Assembly: GCA_947458875.1 (NCBI GenBank)
Contig: CANGZD010000002.1
Location: forward strand, 90,513-154,512
Direction: 5' to 3'
Length of the DNA: 64,000 nt
Source: Sphingobacteriaceae bacterium
Lineage (GTDB): Bacteria > Bacteroidota > Bacteroidia > Sphingobacteriales > Sphingobacteriaceae
A program made the translations under genes and the position numbers. The notes beneath the pieces are model-generated. The model saw only the letters and a list, made by a program, of their open reading frames with translations, did no database searches and had not been told where the DNA came from. This document shows, one piece after another, positions 36,047 through 45,089 of the stretch. Numbering within the stretch: position 1 is the stretch's first letter; each line of letters begins with the position of its first letter.

Positions 36047-38448
36047 AAAGAACAATAAAAAAAGTAGCCGTATTGGGCTCAGGAATCATGGGTTCTCGTA
36101 TTGCCTGCCACTTCGCCAATATTGGCCTAGAGGTGTTATTATTAGATATTGCACCGAAAGAACTCAACGCCGAAGAGCAGGCTAAGGGCCTGAGTCTGGA
36201 ACATGCGGCGGTACGTAACCGTGTGGTGAACACCGCTTTACAAACAGCGGTAAAAACTAATCCTTCACCCATTTTTACCAAGCAATCTCTTGCTCGGATC
36301 AGCACCGGGAACTTTGAAGATAATATGAAGGACATCGCCGCTTGCGATTGGACCATTGAAGTGGTGGTAGAGAACCTGGACATTAAAAAGAAGGTGTACG
36401 ATCAGGTGGAACAATTCCGTAAACCAGGTACGCTCATCACATCCAACACTTCAGGTATTCCAATTCATTTAATGGCCGAAGGTCGTTCTGAAGATTTTAA
36501 AAAGCACTTCTGTGGCACCCACTTTTTTAATCCACCACGCTATTTGCGACTACTAGAAATTATCCCCACCCCTGATACCGACCAGGAGGTAGTGGATTTT
36601 CTGATGCATTATGGCGATCAACTACTAGGTAAAACCACCGTATTGTGTAAGGACACACCGGCATTTATTGCCAACCGGGTAGGCGTTTACTCCATCATGG
36701 CTTTATTGCACCTAGTAGAGAAAATGGACCTGAAAGTAGAAGAAGTGGATAAATATACCGGACCCGTGTTGGGCAGACCGAAATCAGCTACTTTCCGAAC
36801 TACTGATGTGGTTGGTTTAGATACCATGATCAATGTGGCCGGTGGTTTATATCACAATTTGCCAAATGATAAGGCTCATGATCTGTTCCAGCTGCCTGGC
36901 TATGTTCAAAAAATGAAAGAAAATAACTGGTTGGGCGATAAGACCAAACAGGGATTTTATAAAAAAGTAAAAAGTGAAAATGGGAAGAGTGAAATTTTAG
37001 TCCTCGACCTTAAAACAATGAAATATCGTCCGCAGGAAAAAATTAAATCTGCAACGCTCGAGGGCTTAAAGCTGATTGAAAATCTCCGCGACCGGATGAA
37101 AGCCTATGCCAAAGGAACCGACCGTGCCGGAGAATTTTTCCGTACTTCTTTCTTTGGGCTGTTTGAATATGTTTCAGACCGAATTCCTGAAATTTCTGAT
37201 GAATTATATCGCATAGACGATGCTATGCGTGCCGGCTTTGGCTGGGAGTTGGGTCCATTTGAAGTGTGGGACGCCATTGGCGTTCGGGAAGCCTTGGAGG
37301 GTATGAAGACCCTGGGTAATCAGGCGGCACCATGGGTACAGGAAATGCTTGCGGCTGGTCACACTTCTTTTTACAAGATTGAAAATGGGATTAAAAAGTA
37401 TTACGATATCCCCACAAAAACCTATAAAACTGTTCCAGGAACCGATGCATTCATCATTCTGGACAATATTCGCCCTACAAATACCATTTGGAAAAACAGC
37501 GGTACCACCATTACCGATTTAGGCGATGGGATCATTAACCTCGAATTCCACACCAAGATGAATACCATTGGTGGAGATGTGATTCAGGGAATTAATAAAG
37601 CCATCGATCTTGCAGAGAAAGACTACCGAGGACTGGTCATTGGAAACGATGGAGCCAACTTCTCTGCAGGGGCCAATATCGGAATGGTTTTTATGGCCGC
37701 TATTGAGCAGGAGTGGGATGAGATCAATATGGCTATCCGGGCGTTCCAAAACACCTCGATGCGTTTACGTTATTCTGCTATTCCGGTAGTGTTGGCACCA
37801 CATAATCTCAGCCTAGGGGGCAGTTGTGAATTTAATTTACATGCCGATTATGTGCAAATCAATGCAGAAACCTACATGGGTTTGGTAGAGGTTGGCGTAG
37901 GATTGATTCCAGGTGGTGGCGGTACTAAAGAGTTCGCACTTCGGATATCTGATGAATTGAAAGATGGGCAGATTGATCAGAATGTCTTGAAAGATCGTTT
38001 CCTTACCATTGCCATGGCCAAAGTTTCTACTTCTGGAGCCGAGGCGGCTGATCTGGGTTATTTGCAGGCCGGCAAGTATGACATTACCATGAACCGTAGC
38101 CGTTTACTGGCTGATGCTAAGGCTAAGGCATTGGAATTGGCCGATGCAGGTTACGTGCAGCCTGTTCGCCGTAAGGATATTAAGGTTTTAGGAAAATCGG
38201 GTTTGGGTATTATTTACGCTGGAGCCAATTCCATGTTTGCCGGAAATTATATCTCTGAGCATGATAAAAAGATTTCAGAGAAATTAGGTTACGTGATGTG
38301 TGGTGGCGATTTGTCGGCACCATCGATAGTGTCTGAGCAATACCTGCTCGACCTGGAACGTGAAGCATTTTTATCGCTTTGCGGTGAGAAAAAAACCTTA
38401 GAACGTATACAAAGTATTTTAACCAAAGGCAAGCCTTTGAGAAACTAA
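36043..38448 (+). CDS. fadN: 3-hydroxyacyl-CoA dehydrogenase/enoyl-CoA hydratase fusion (FadN type)
   Basis: 801 residues. The dehydrogenase is N-terminal (NAD motif VAVLGSGIMGSRIACHFAN, then TSNTSGIP and THFFNPPRYLRLLEI), and a crotonase-like part is C-terminal (ANFSAGANIG near 540-550, LSLGGSCEFNLHADYV). This order is the reverse of E. coli FadB and equals Bacillus FadN. It carries out two central steps of fatty acid beta-oxidation. The gene order fadN-fadA-fadE also equals that of Bacillus. Overlaps marR by four bases. Confidence 0.92.
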   Translation: MKRTIKKVAVLGSGIMGSRIACHFANIGLEVLLLDIAPKELNAEEQAKGLSLEHAAVRNRVVNTALQTAVKTNPSPIFTKQSLARISTGNFEDNMKDIAACDWTIEVVVENLDIKKKVYDQVEQFRKPGTLITSNTSGIPIHLMAEGRSEDFKKHFCGTHFFNPPRYLRLLEIIPTPDTDQEVVDFLMHYGDQLLGKTTVLCKDTPAFIANRVGVYSIMALLHLVEKMDLKVEEVDKYTGPVLGRPKSATFRTTDVVGLDTMINVAGGLYHNLPNDKAHDLFQLPGYVQKMKENNWLGDKTKQGFYKKVKSENGKSEILVLDLKTMKYRPQEKIKSATLEGLKLIENLRDRMKAYAKGTDRAGEFFRTSFFGLFEYVSDRIPEISDELYRIDDAMRAGFGWELGPFEVWDAIGVREALEGMKTLGNQAAPWVQEMLAAGHTSFYKIENGIKKYYDIPTKTYKTVPGTDAFIILDNIRPTNTIWKNSGTTITDLGDGIINLEFHTKMNTIGGDVIQGINKAIDLAEKDYRGLVIGNDGANFSAGANIGMVFMAAIEQEWDEINMAIRAFQNTSMRLRYSAIPVVLAPHNLSLGGSCEFNLHADYVQINAETYMGLVEVGVGLIPGGGGTKEFALRISDELKDGQIDQNVLKDRFLTIAMAKVSTSGAEAADLGYLQAGKYDITMNRSRLLADAKAKALELADAGYVQPVRRKDIKVLGKSGLGIIYAGANSMFAGNYISEHDKKISEKLGYVMCGGDLSAPSIVSEQYLLDLEREAFLSLCGEKKTLERIQSILTKGKPLRN

Positions 38449-38459
38449 ATATTGAACAC

Positions 38460-39638
38460 ATGCAAGAAGCATATATCATAGCAGGATACCGCACAGCGGT
38501 GGGCAAAGCCCCTAAAGGTGTTTTTCGCTTTATGCGTGCCGATGATTTGGCCGCTGAAGTAGTGAGAGGTTTGGTAGCCTCGGTACCCAATCTCGATAAA
38601 ACTCAAATTGATGATGTGATAGTTGGAAATGCTACACCTGAAGCGGAGCAGGGCCTAAACATTGCCCGGATGATCTCTTTGATGGGACTGGATACTGATA
38701 AAGTTCCGGGTATGACGGTTAACCGTTATTGTGCATCGGGTTTAGAAACGATTGCTACGGCTGTGGCTAAAATTCGCTCCGGCATGGCAAATTGCATCAT
38801 CGCCGGTGGGGTGGAAGTGATGTCGGGGATGCCTTTTGGCGGATGGAAACTGGTACCCAATCCGGAAGTAGCTAAGGCCCACCCAGATTGGTATTGGGGC
38901 ATGGGTTTAACTGCAGAGGCCGTAGCCAAAGAGTTTGAAGTGAGCCGTGAAGCACAAGATGAGTTTGCCTATCAATCACATCAAAAGGCTGTTAAAGCAA
39001 TACAGAATGGTCATTTGAAAGATGGCGTATTGCCCATCACCGTGAAGGAAAATTACCTGGATGAAAATCTGAAGAAGAAAACCCGTGAATATGTAGTGGA
39101 TACCGATGAAGGTCCGCGTGCCGATACGAGCATCGAAAAATTAGCTAAACTGAAACCGGTTTTTGCAGCTAATGGATGCATTACTGCCGGAAACTCCTCC
39201 CAAACTTCGGATGGTGCGGCATTCGTACTCATTGTATCTGAAAGTATGTTGAAGCAGTTGAATGTGCAACCTATTGCCCGCTTGGTGAGTTATGGAGTTG
39301 CTGGGGTTCCGCCGCGGATTATGGGTATTGGTCCGGTGGAAGCCATTCCTTTGGCTTTAAAAATGGCAGGAATGAAGCAAGATCAACTGGATTTAATTGA
39401 ATTAAATGAAGCTTTTGCATCTCAATCGCTGGCAATCATCAATAAACTCGGATTAAATAAAGATGTGGTGAATGTAAATGGAGGAGCAATTGCATTGGGT
39501 CACCCGCTGGGGTGTACCGGCGCCAAGCTAACCGTTCAGATAATGAATGAATTAAAACGACAAAATAAAAAATACGGCATGGTAACCATGTGTGTGGGAA
39601 CTGGTCAGGGAGCTGCAGGAGTTTTTGAACTCCTATAA
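38460..39638 (+). CDS. fadA: Acetyl-CoA acyltransferase (3-ketoacyl-CoA thiolase)
   Basis: 392 residues. All thiolase catalytic residues are in place: C91 (VNRYCASGLE), H348 (GHPLGCTGA) and C378 (MCVGTGQG), plus the NEAFASQ motif. It cleaves 3-ketoacyl-CoA to acetyl-CoA and a shortened acyl-CoA. Lies 11 bases after fadN in the same operon. Confidence 0.94.
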   Translation: MQEAYIIAGYRTAVGKAPKGVFRFMRADDLAAEVVRGLVASVPNLDKTQIDDVIVGNATPEAEQGLNIARMISLMGLDTDKVPGMTVNRYCASGLETIATAVAKIRSGMANCIIAGGVEVMSGMPFGGWKLVPNPEVAKAHPDWYWGMGLTAEAVAKEFEVSREAQDEFAYQSHQKAVKAIQNGHLKDGVLPITVKENYLDENLKKKTREYVVDTDEGPRADTSIEKLAKLKPVFAANGCITAGNSSQTSDGAAFVLIVSESMLKQLNVQPIARLVSYGVAGVPPRIMGIGPVEAIPLALKMAGMKQDQLDLIELNEAFASQSLAIINKLGLNKDVVNVNGGAIALGHPLGCTGAKLTVQIMNELKRQNKKYGMVTMCVGTGQGAAGVFELL

Positions 39639-39686
39639 TTAAAAACTATCAAGTTTAATAAGACTTAATTATCAGATTTTAAGGCA

Positions 39687-41474
39687 ATGGAAGCAACAAA
39701 AAATGCCATCAAAGGTGGCGAATTCATCATCAAAGAAACGGAAGCAGCCGATGTGTTCATCCCGGAGGAGTTTGATGAGGAACAGTTAATGATCAAAAAA
39801 ACTTGTGAAGACTTCTTGGAAGCAGAAGTTTATCCGAATCTGGATCGTATCGACAAGCTGGAAGAAGGCTTGATGCCCGGTTTGTTGGATAAGGCTGGGG
39901 AACTGGGCTTATTAGCGGTATCCATTCCGGAAGCGTATGGCGGTTTTGGCAAAAATTTCAATACTTCGATGCTGGTGGCCGATATTTTGGGTGCAGGTCA
40001 CTCTTTCGCTGTAGCCATTTCGGCACATACCGGTATCGGTACTCTGCCCATTTTGTATTACGGAAATGAAGCTCAAAAGGCAAAATACATTCCGAAACTG
40101 GCGAGTGGTGAGTGGAAAGCATCTTATTGCTTAACCGAACCAAATTCGGGATCAGATGCCAATTCAGGTCGAACCAAAGCTACTCTTAACAAGGAAGGTA
40201 CTCATTACATCATTAATGGTCAGAAAATGTGGATCACCAACGGTGGTTTTGCCGATATTTTCATCGTTTTCGCTAAGATTGATGATGATGAAAACCTCAC
40301 TGCTTTTATCGTAGAGAAAGATTTTGGTGGAATCACGATGAATCCGGAAGAGCATAAGATGGGTATCAAAGGTTCCTCTACCCGTCAGGTGTTTTTCAAC
40401 GATTGCCCGGTGCCGGTAGAAAACATGCTATCCGATCGTGAAAATGGTTTTAAAATCGCGGTTAATATCCTCAATATCGGACGAATCAAATTAGGAGCAG
40501 CGGCTATTGGCTCTTCCCGTAAGGTGATTGATCATGCTATCAATTATGCAAATGAGAGAGTTCAATTCAAATTACCAATTTCTAAGTTCGGTGCAATACG
40601 TTATAAATTGGCAGAAATGGCTGTGCGCAATTTCGCAATAGAAAGTGCAGGATACCGTGCTGGTCAGAACATTGACGATGCCTACGATGCACTGGTAGCA
40701 GGCGGAATGGAAGCAGGGAAAGCCAAGCTGAAATCAACTGAGCAGTTTGCGGTTGAATGTGCCATTTTGAAAGTTTGGGGCTCAGAGATGTTAGATTATG
40801 TGGTAGATGAGGGCGTGCAGATTTATGGTGGAATGGGCTATTCAGCCGAAGCACCAATGGATCGTGCTTATCGTGATAGCCGAATCAACCGCATTTTTGA
40901 AGGGACCAATGAGATCAACCGATTGTTGATCGTTGACATGCTTTTGAAGCGGGCCATGAAAGGTGAATTGGACCTGATGGGTCCTGCTCAGGCGGTGGCT
41001 GGAGAGTTGATGTCGATTCCTGAATTTGGTGAAGAAGACGAAAGCTTATTTGCTGCCGAAAAGAAAATTCTGAAAAACCTTAAAAAAGCCGGTTTAATGA
41101 TTGCTGGTTCTGCTGTTCAAAAGCTAATGATGAGTCTAGCCAAAGAACAGGAGATCCTGATGAATATTGCTGATATCATTGGTTATGTGTACGTGGCAGA
41201 ATCTACTTTATTAAGGGTAGAAAAACTGGTAAAAATGCGTGGCGAAGCCGCAGTGCAAGGTCAATTGGACATGATGCGTATTTACCTTCATGAGGCAGTA
41301 GATCAGGTTTACCTGGCCGGTAAGGAAGCTCTTTACTCTTTTGCCGAAGGAGATGAGCTGAGCATGATGTTGGTAGGACTTCGCCGTTTTACCAAGGTGC
41401 AGCCATTCAATGTAAAAGAGGCTCGTCAGCGGGTTGCCAAACAGCTGATTGAGGCTAACAAATATTGTTATTGA
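39687..41474 (+). CDS. fadE: Acyl-CoA dehydrogenase, long form (FadE type)
   Basis: 595 residues, longer than short-chain enzymes (about 380). The core runs to about 430 with YCLTEPNSGSDA, the Gln-rich RVQFKLPISKFG segment and FEGTNEINRLLI, where the catalytic base Glu of the VLCAD group lies. A C-terminal helical extension follows, as in VLCAD and Bacillus FadE. It oxidises acyl-CoA to 2-enoyl-CoA with FAD. Last gene of the operon, followed by a strong terminator. Confidence 0.92.
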   Translation: MEATKNAIKGGEFIIKETEAADVFIPEEFDEEQLMIKKTCEDFLEAEVYPNLDRIDKLEEGLMPGLLDKAGELGLLAVSIPEAYGGFGKNFNTSMLVADILGAGHSFAVAISAHTGIGTLPILYYGNEAQKAKYIPKLASGEWKASYCLTEPNSGSDANSGRTKATLNKEGTHYIINGQKMWITNGGFADIFIVFAKIDDDENLTAFIVEKDFGGITMNPEEHKMGIKGSSTRQVFFNDCPVPVENMLSDRENGFKIAVNILNIGRIKLGAAAIGSSRKVIDHAINYANERVQFKLPISKFGAIRYKLAEMAVRNFAIESAGYRAGQNIDDAYDALVAGGMEAGKAKLKSTEQFAVECAILKVWGSEMLDYVVDEGVQIYGGMGYSAEAPMDRAYRDSRINRIFEGTNEINRLLIVDMLLKRAMKGELDLMGPAQAVAGELMSIPEFGEEDESLFAAEKKILKNLKKAGLMIAGSAVQKLMMSLAKEQEILMNIADIIGYVYVAESTLLRVEKLVKMRGEAAVQGQLDMMRIYLHEAVDQVYLAGKEALYSFAEGDELSMMLVGLRRFTKVQPFNVKEARQRVAKQLIEANKYCY

Positions 41475-41494
41475 GATTGTTAATAGAATCGTTC

Positions 41495-41527
41495 AAAGCC
41501 GTTTCGAATTTCCGGAACGGCTTTTTT
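41495..41527 (+). terminator. Intrinsic terminator of the fad operon
   Basis: A 12-base-pair stem (one T-G pair): AAAGCCGTTTCG pairs with CGGAACGGCTTT around a 6-base loop, followed by a T run. Twenty bases after the fadE stop. Confidence 0.88.
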
Positions 41528-41568
41528 GTTAAATGATGTTAAAGAATCGTTTTTTACGTTTAATTGGA

Positions 41569-41576
41569 TAAATTTG
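41569..41576 (+). promoter_or_regulatory. Candidate promoter -7 element for the FKBP gene
   Basis: TAAATTTG matches TAnnTTTG. Transcription would begin near 41580, so the TTG at 41587 would be within the leader and ATG 41593 is the likelier start. A six-T run lies about 14 bases upstream in place of TTTG. Confidence 0.45.
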
Positions 41577-41592
41577 TAATCCACATTTGAGG

Positions 41593-42450
41593 ATGATGAA
41601 GTCAGTTTTTTCTTTTCTGCTTTTTACGATTGCACTTTTTAGTGCTTGTACCAAAGAATATCCAGGTATTGAAGAATTGGATGATCAGTTAGTGGCTGAG
41701 TACATTCAGAAAAACAACCTCAATATGCAGGAATATAAACAAACGGGCATTTATTATCAGGTGATTAAGCAGGGTACCGGACCTGCATTGGATTATACCA
41801 AACAAATTCCACTAATTTATACGGTCAAGAATTTAGCCGGTACCTACAGCGTTACAGATACTTTTGTTAACCGATATGCCAATTGGTTCGGATATTTCCG
41901 TCCGGATTCATTAAGAGAAGTAATGATGGGTAGTGCATTAAAGCAAGGAGGGACGGTACGAGTAATCCTGCCATCTCGTTTTGCTTTTGGTAAATTTGGT
42001 AGTGGAGGAATCCCCGGTAACAGTTCTTTAGATTATACCATCAGTGTGATTACGGCTTCCAAATTGCCGGAGTATGAAGATTTTATTATCAATAAGTACA
42101 TGCAAACTAATGGCCTAACAGGATTTACCAAGACTGCATCGGGTTTGTATTATAAGATAGCAGAGCCTGGAGCAGGTTCCACTATTACCAACGCAAGTGT
42201 CCTAACTTTAGAATATACTGGTAAACTCTTCAACGGTACGATTTTCGATAGGACCAATACTGGGGCCACCGCTATTTTCACTTTGGGCACTTTGATTGAG
42301 GGTTGGAAGGAAGGCTTGCCATTGATTAAAAAGGGTGGCAGTATTCGACTCATCATTCCTTCTCAGCTTGCATACGGCATGCAGGGAAGTGGAACCATCC
42401 CGCCCTTTTCTTGTTTAGATTTCGATATCAAGGTAAAAGAAGTCCAGTAA
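41593..42450 (+). CDS. FKBP-type peptidyl-prolyl isomerase lipoprotein with two FKBP domains
   Basis: 285 residues from ATG 41593 (41596 is equally possible). A signal ending LFSAC at C19 marks a lipoprotein. Two FKBP units follow: one around 60-150 (LPSRFAFGKFGSGGIPGNSSLDY) and a better-conserved one around 180-285 (LEYTGKLFNGTIFDRT, LIIPSQLAYGMQGSGTIPPFSCLDF). The first has lost several aromatic pocket residues and may be structural only. Acts in periplasmic protein folding. Confidence 0.88.
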   Translation: MMKSVFSFLLFTIALFSACTKEYPGIEELDDQLVAEYIQKNNLNMQEYKQTGIYYQVIKQGTGPALDYTKQIPLIYTVKNLAGTYSVTDTFVNRYANWFGYFRPDSLREVMMGSALKQGGTVRVILPSRFAFGKFGSGGIPGNSSLDYTISVITASKLPEYEDFIINKYMQTNGLTGFTKTASGLYYKIAEPGAGSTITNASVLTLEYTGKLFNGTIFDRTNTGATAIFTLGTLIEGWKEGLPLIKKGGSIRLIIPSQLAYGMQGSGTIPPFSCLDFDIKVKEVQ

Positions 42451-42459
42451 GCTCTTCTG

Positions 42460-43770
42460 TTACTTTTCTAAAGCCTTCTTAAATACGTCCAATACCCTGT
42501 TTCTTGCAAAACTGTGTTCTACAATTGGTTTTGGATAACGGAAGGGGTCGTTTAACTCCGGGATCCACTTTTTGATATAATTAAGTTGCGGATCGAATTT
42601 TTGCGTTTGAAGAGCAGGATTAAAAACTCGGAAATAGGGGGCAGCATCGTTCCCGCAGCTGGCGGCCCATTGCCAACCACCTACATTGCTCGACTGTTCA
42701 TAGTCCAATAATTTTTTAGCAAAATAGGCTTCTCCCCATCTCCAGTCGATGAGCAAATGTTTGGTGAGGAAGCTGGCGGTTATCATTCGTACCCGGTTAT
42801 GCATAAATCCGGTTGCGTTCAATTCACGCATACCTGCATCTACAATCGGGTAGCCGGTTTTGCCTTCGCACCACGCTGTAAATTCATCCACATTATTTCT
42901 CCAGGCTATCCGGTCATATTCTGGTTTAAAAGCTTTGTGAGTAGTATGTGGGAAATGCCATAAAATCATAAAGTAAAACTCCCGCCAAATCAGCTCCATC
43001 AACCATGTTTTGTCTTTTGCGGAGTTGCCGTATTTTACCAACTCTCTGATGCTCAAAGTACCAAAACGAAGATGTATACCAATTCGAGAAGTGCCCTTAA
43101 TTGCAGGAAAATTTCGCTTTTCGCCATAATTGGCGACAATATTTTGGTATTCTTTTAGAGGGAGCGATATGGTAGTGGCTTCAAATCCCATACTTTCCAA
43201 TGTCGGAAGCTGGCGGGTATGGTTCTGTTCAAAATGAGACAGGAGTTCTTCAGATGGGTAGTTGGGCAGCTGCTGCTGCTCAAACTTTTGTAACCATTTA
43301 CGGCTGTAAGGAGTAAAAACTGTATACGGCTTGCCGTCATCTTTTGTTACTTCATCTTTCTCAAAAATCACCTGATCTTTAAATTGTTGAAAGCCGATAT
43401 TTTGGCTTTTGAAGAACTCAGTCAATTTCCCATCACGTTCCCGAGCATATGGTTCGTAATCTTGATTGGTAAAAACATTTTTTACTTCAAATTCATTCAG
43501 AATTTCTTCCCATGCTTTGGCTGGCTCTTGGTGTTTTACCAAAAGCGATGAGCCATTTTGTTGAAGTTGTTGGTGGATAGCTTCCAGTTCCCGGTGTATG
43601 AAACTGACACGGGCATCTGTTTTGTCTTCCAGCTGATCGAGGATATTCTTATCAAAAATAAATAAGGGGACAACTGGCAATCCGGCATTTAAAGCCTGGT
43701 AAAGCCCATGATTATCGTTCAGCCTCAAATCTCGGCGGAACCAAAATATATTTACGATGGGTTTAGGCAT
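42460..43770 (-). CDS. phrB: Deoxyribodipyrimidine photolyase
   Basis: 436 residues from ATG 43770 (MPKPIVNIFWFRRDLRL). The frame stays open upstream to 43872, inside the SDR gene, but the family starts at WFRRDLRLND. Antenna domain N-terminal; FAD domain with TGYPIVDAGMRELNATGFMHNRVRM and the WQWAASCGNDAAPYFRVFNP loop. Repairs cyclobutane dimers using light. Overlaps the stop of the upstream SDR gene by 8 bases, so the two are coupled. A cryptochrome is less likely given this motif set. Confidence 0.9.
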   Translation of the reverse strand: MPKPIVNIFWFRRDLRLNDNHGLYQALNAGLPVVPLFIFDKNILDQLEDKTDARVSFIHRELEAIHQQLQQNGSSLLVKHQEPAKAWEEILNEFEVKNVFTNQDYEPYARERDGKLTEFFKSQNIGFQQFKDQVIFEKDEVTKDDGKPYTVFTPYSRKWLQKFEQQQLPNYPSEELLSHFEQNHTRQLPTLESMGFEATTISLPLKEYQNIVANYGEKRNFPAIKGTSRIGIHLRFGTLSIRELVKYGNSAKDKTWLMELIWREFYFMILWHFPHTTHKAFKPEYDRIAWRNNVDEFTAWCEGKTGYPIVDAGMRELNATGFMHNRVRMITASFLTKHLLIDWRWGEAYFAKKLLDYEQSSNVGGWQWAASCGNDAAPYFRVFNPALQTQKFDPQLNYIKKWIPELNDPFRYPKPIVEHSFARNRVLDVFKKALEK

Positions 43771-44680
43771 ACAGGTCTTTGAGGGCGGGCTCCAGCTCGG
43801 GGAAATCGAAAGAGAATCCGGCATCCATGATTTTTTGTGCACTTGTTTTGGTACTGCCCAGTACAGCTGCACTCATTTCGCCCATGGCTAATTTAAGTAC
43901 AAAGCCTGGAACAGCAGGTAGCCATAAAGGTTTACCTAATTGTTTGGCAATGGCTTTAGTTAATTCCAGATTAGTAGCCGGTTGTGGGCCTACCATATTA
44001 AAAATTCCCGCTAATTTTTCATTCTCCATTGCAAACGCATACATCTTCACCACATCTTTCCAATGGATCCAGGATACCCATTGCTTGCCGCTTCCTAAAG
44101 CAGCACCAAGTCCAAATTTAACCGGACGGGCAATTTCTGCCAGTGCACCACCGGCGGTATCGAGCACAATCCCGGTTCTGAACTTGACAATTCTTAATCC
44201 TAATTCCTTGCCTTCATCTACCGCTTGCTCCCAAGCAATGCACGATGTAGCTAGAAATCCTTCACCTGCTGGGCTTGATTCAGTCATTAGTGCCTCTCCT
44301 CGATCGGCATAAAAACCAATGGCTGCCGCCGAAATGATGTGTTTTACTGTGGAAGAAGGATGTTTTCGGATCAAGTCATAGATGAGCCTGATGGAGTTTG
44401 TCCGACTATTGATGATGTCTTCTTTGCGTTTCTGAGTCCAGCGTTTGTCAACAATTCCTTCACCGGCAAGGTGTATCACTGTTTGCACTCCATCCAGGCA
44501 TTGCTCATCAATCTGCCCTTGTTCTACGTTCCAGACAAATGTTTTCAGCCTTTCATCGGTTGAAGGTTTGAATCGACGGCTCAACAAATGGATTCGATAG
44601 CCCTTATCGAGTAAGGCCCGACACAAGTGCTTGCCGATGAGGCCGGTGCCTCCAGTAATCAAAACGGTTTTATTCGTCAT
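43763..44680 (-). CDS. TIGR01777-family SDR epimerase-like protein (SDR39U1/YfcH)
   Basis: 305 residues with the NAD(P) motif ITGGTGLIGKHLCRALLDKG, and the family markers TVIHLAGEGIVDKRWT, ISAAAIGFYADRGEALMTE, and C-terminal GEMSAAVLGSTK. Extended SDR of unknown substrate. Paired with photolyase on one message. Confidence 0.9.
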   Translation of the reverse strand: MTNKTVLITGGTGLIGKHLCRALLDKGYRIHLLSRRFKPSTDERLKTFVWNVEQGQIDEQCLDGVQTVIHLAGEGIVDKRWTQKRKEDIINSRTNSIRLIYDLIRKHPSSTVKHIISAAAIGFYADRGEALMTESSPAGEGFLATSCIAWEQAVDEGKELGLRIVKFRTGIVLDTAGGALAEIARPVKFGLGAALGSGKQWVSWIHWKDVVKMYAFAMENEKLAGIFNMVGPQPATNLELTKAIAKQLGKPLWLPAVPGFVLKLAMGEMSAAVLGSTKTSAQKIMDAGFSFDFPELEPALKDLYA

Positions 44681-44762
44681 GGTGCATTCAAAAATTGCTA
44701 TTTTTAATCAATTATTCATTCATTCTGGATAATTTAACACCCCAACGACAAAATCATCGCTA

Positions 44763-45083
44763 ATGCTTTATCAGAAACATATTTTCATTTGCACCAATCA
44801 ACGTCCGGAAGGTTCCAGGGTATGCTGTGGTGAAGAAAGGGGGCTGGCCTTGACGGCTGCTTTCAAGAAAGCCATCAAAGACAGGGGACTGAATGCGGAA
44901 ATGCGGGCGCAAAAGGCCGGCTGTTTTGACATCTGCGAGCAAGGCCCTAATGTGATCATTTATCCTGAGGGAACTTGTTACGGTAAAGTTCAGCTCAGCG
45001 ACGTGGAAGAAATTGTGAGAGAGCATTTGGAAAATGATCGGATTGTAGAACGATTAGTTATTGATCCTGATAATTTAAAATAA
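44763..45083 (+). CDS. Thioredoxin-like [2Fe-2S] ferredoxin
   Basis: 106 residues. C10 (IFICTNQRP), C21/C22 (RVCCGE), C54 and C58 (GCFDICEQGP) match the Shethna/NuoE-like thioredoxin-fold ferredoxins, where C-x(10-12)-C and C-x3-C hold the cluster. It ends 6 bases before the carotenoid desaturase and could serve it or another oxidoreductase (inference). Confidence 0.87.
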   Translation: MLYQKHIFICTNQRPEGSRVCCGEERGLALTAAFKKAIKDRGLNAEMRAQKAGCFDICEQGPNVIIYPEGTCYGKVQLSDVEEIVREHLENDRIVERLVIDPDNLK

Positions 45084-45089
45084 TCAGTT

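Noticed and set aside
43771..43872. N-terminal extension of the photolyase
   Set aside because: The extra 34 residues come from the overlapping SDR gene; the family starts at MPKPIVNIFWFRRD.
43779..44312. 177-codon open frame on the plus strand
   Set aside because: Lies wholly antisense to the well-supported SDR gene (43763-44680); composition is a reverse-frame shadow with no start context.
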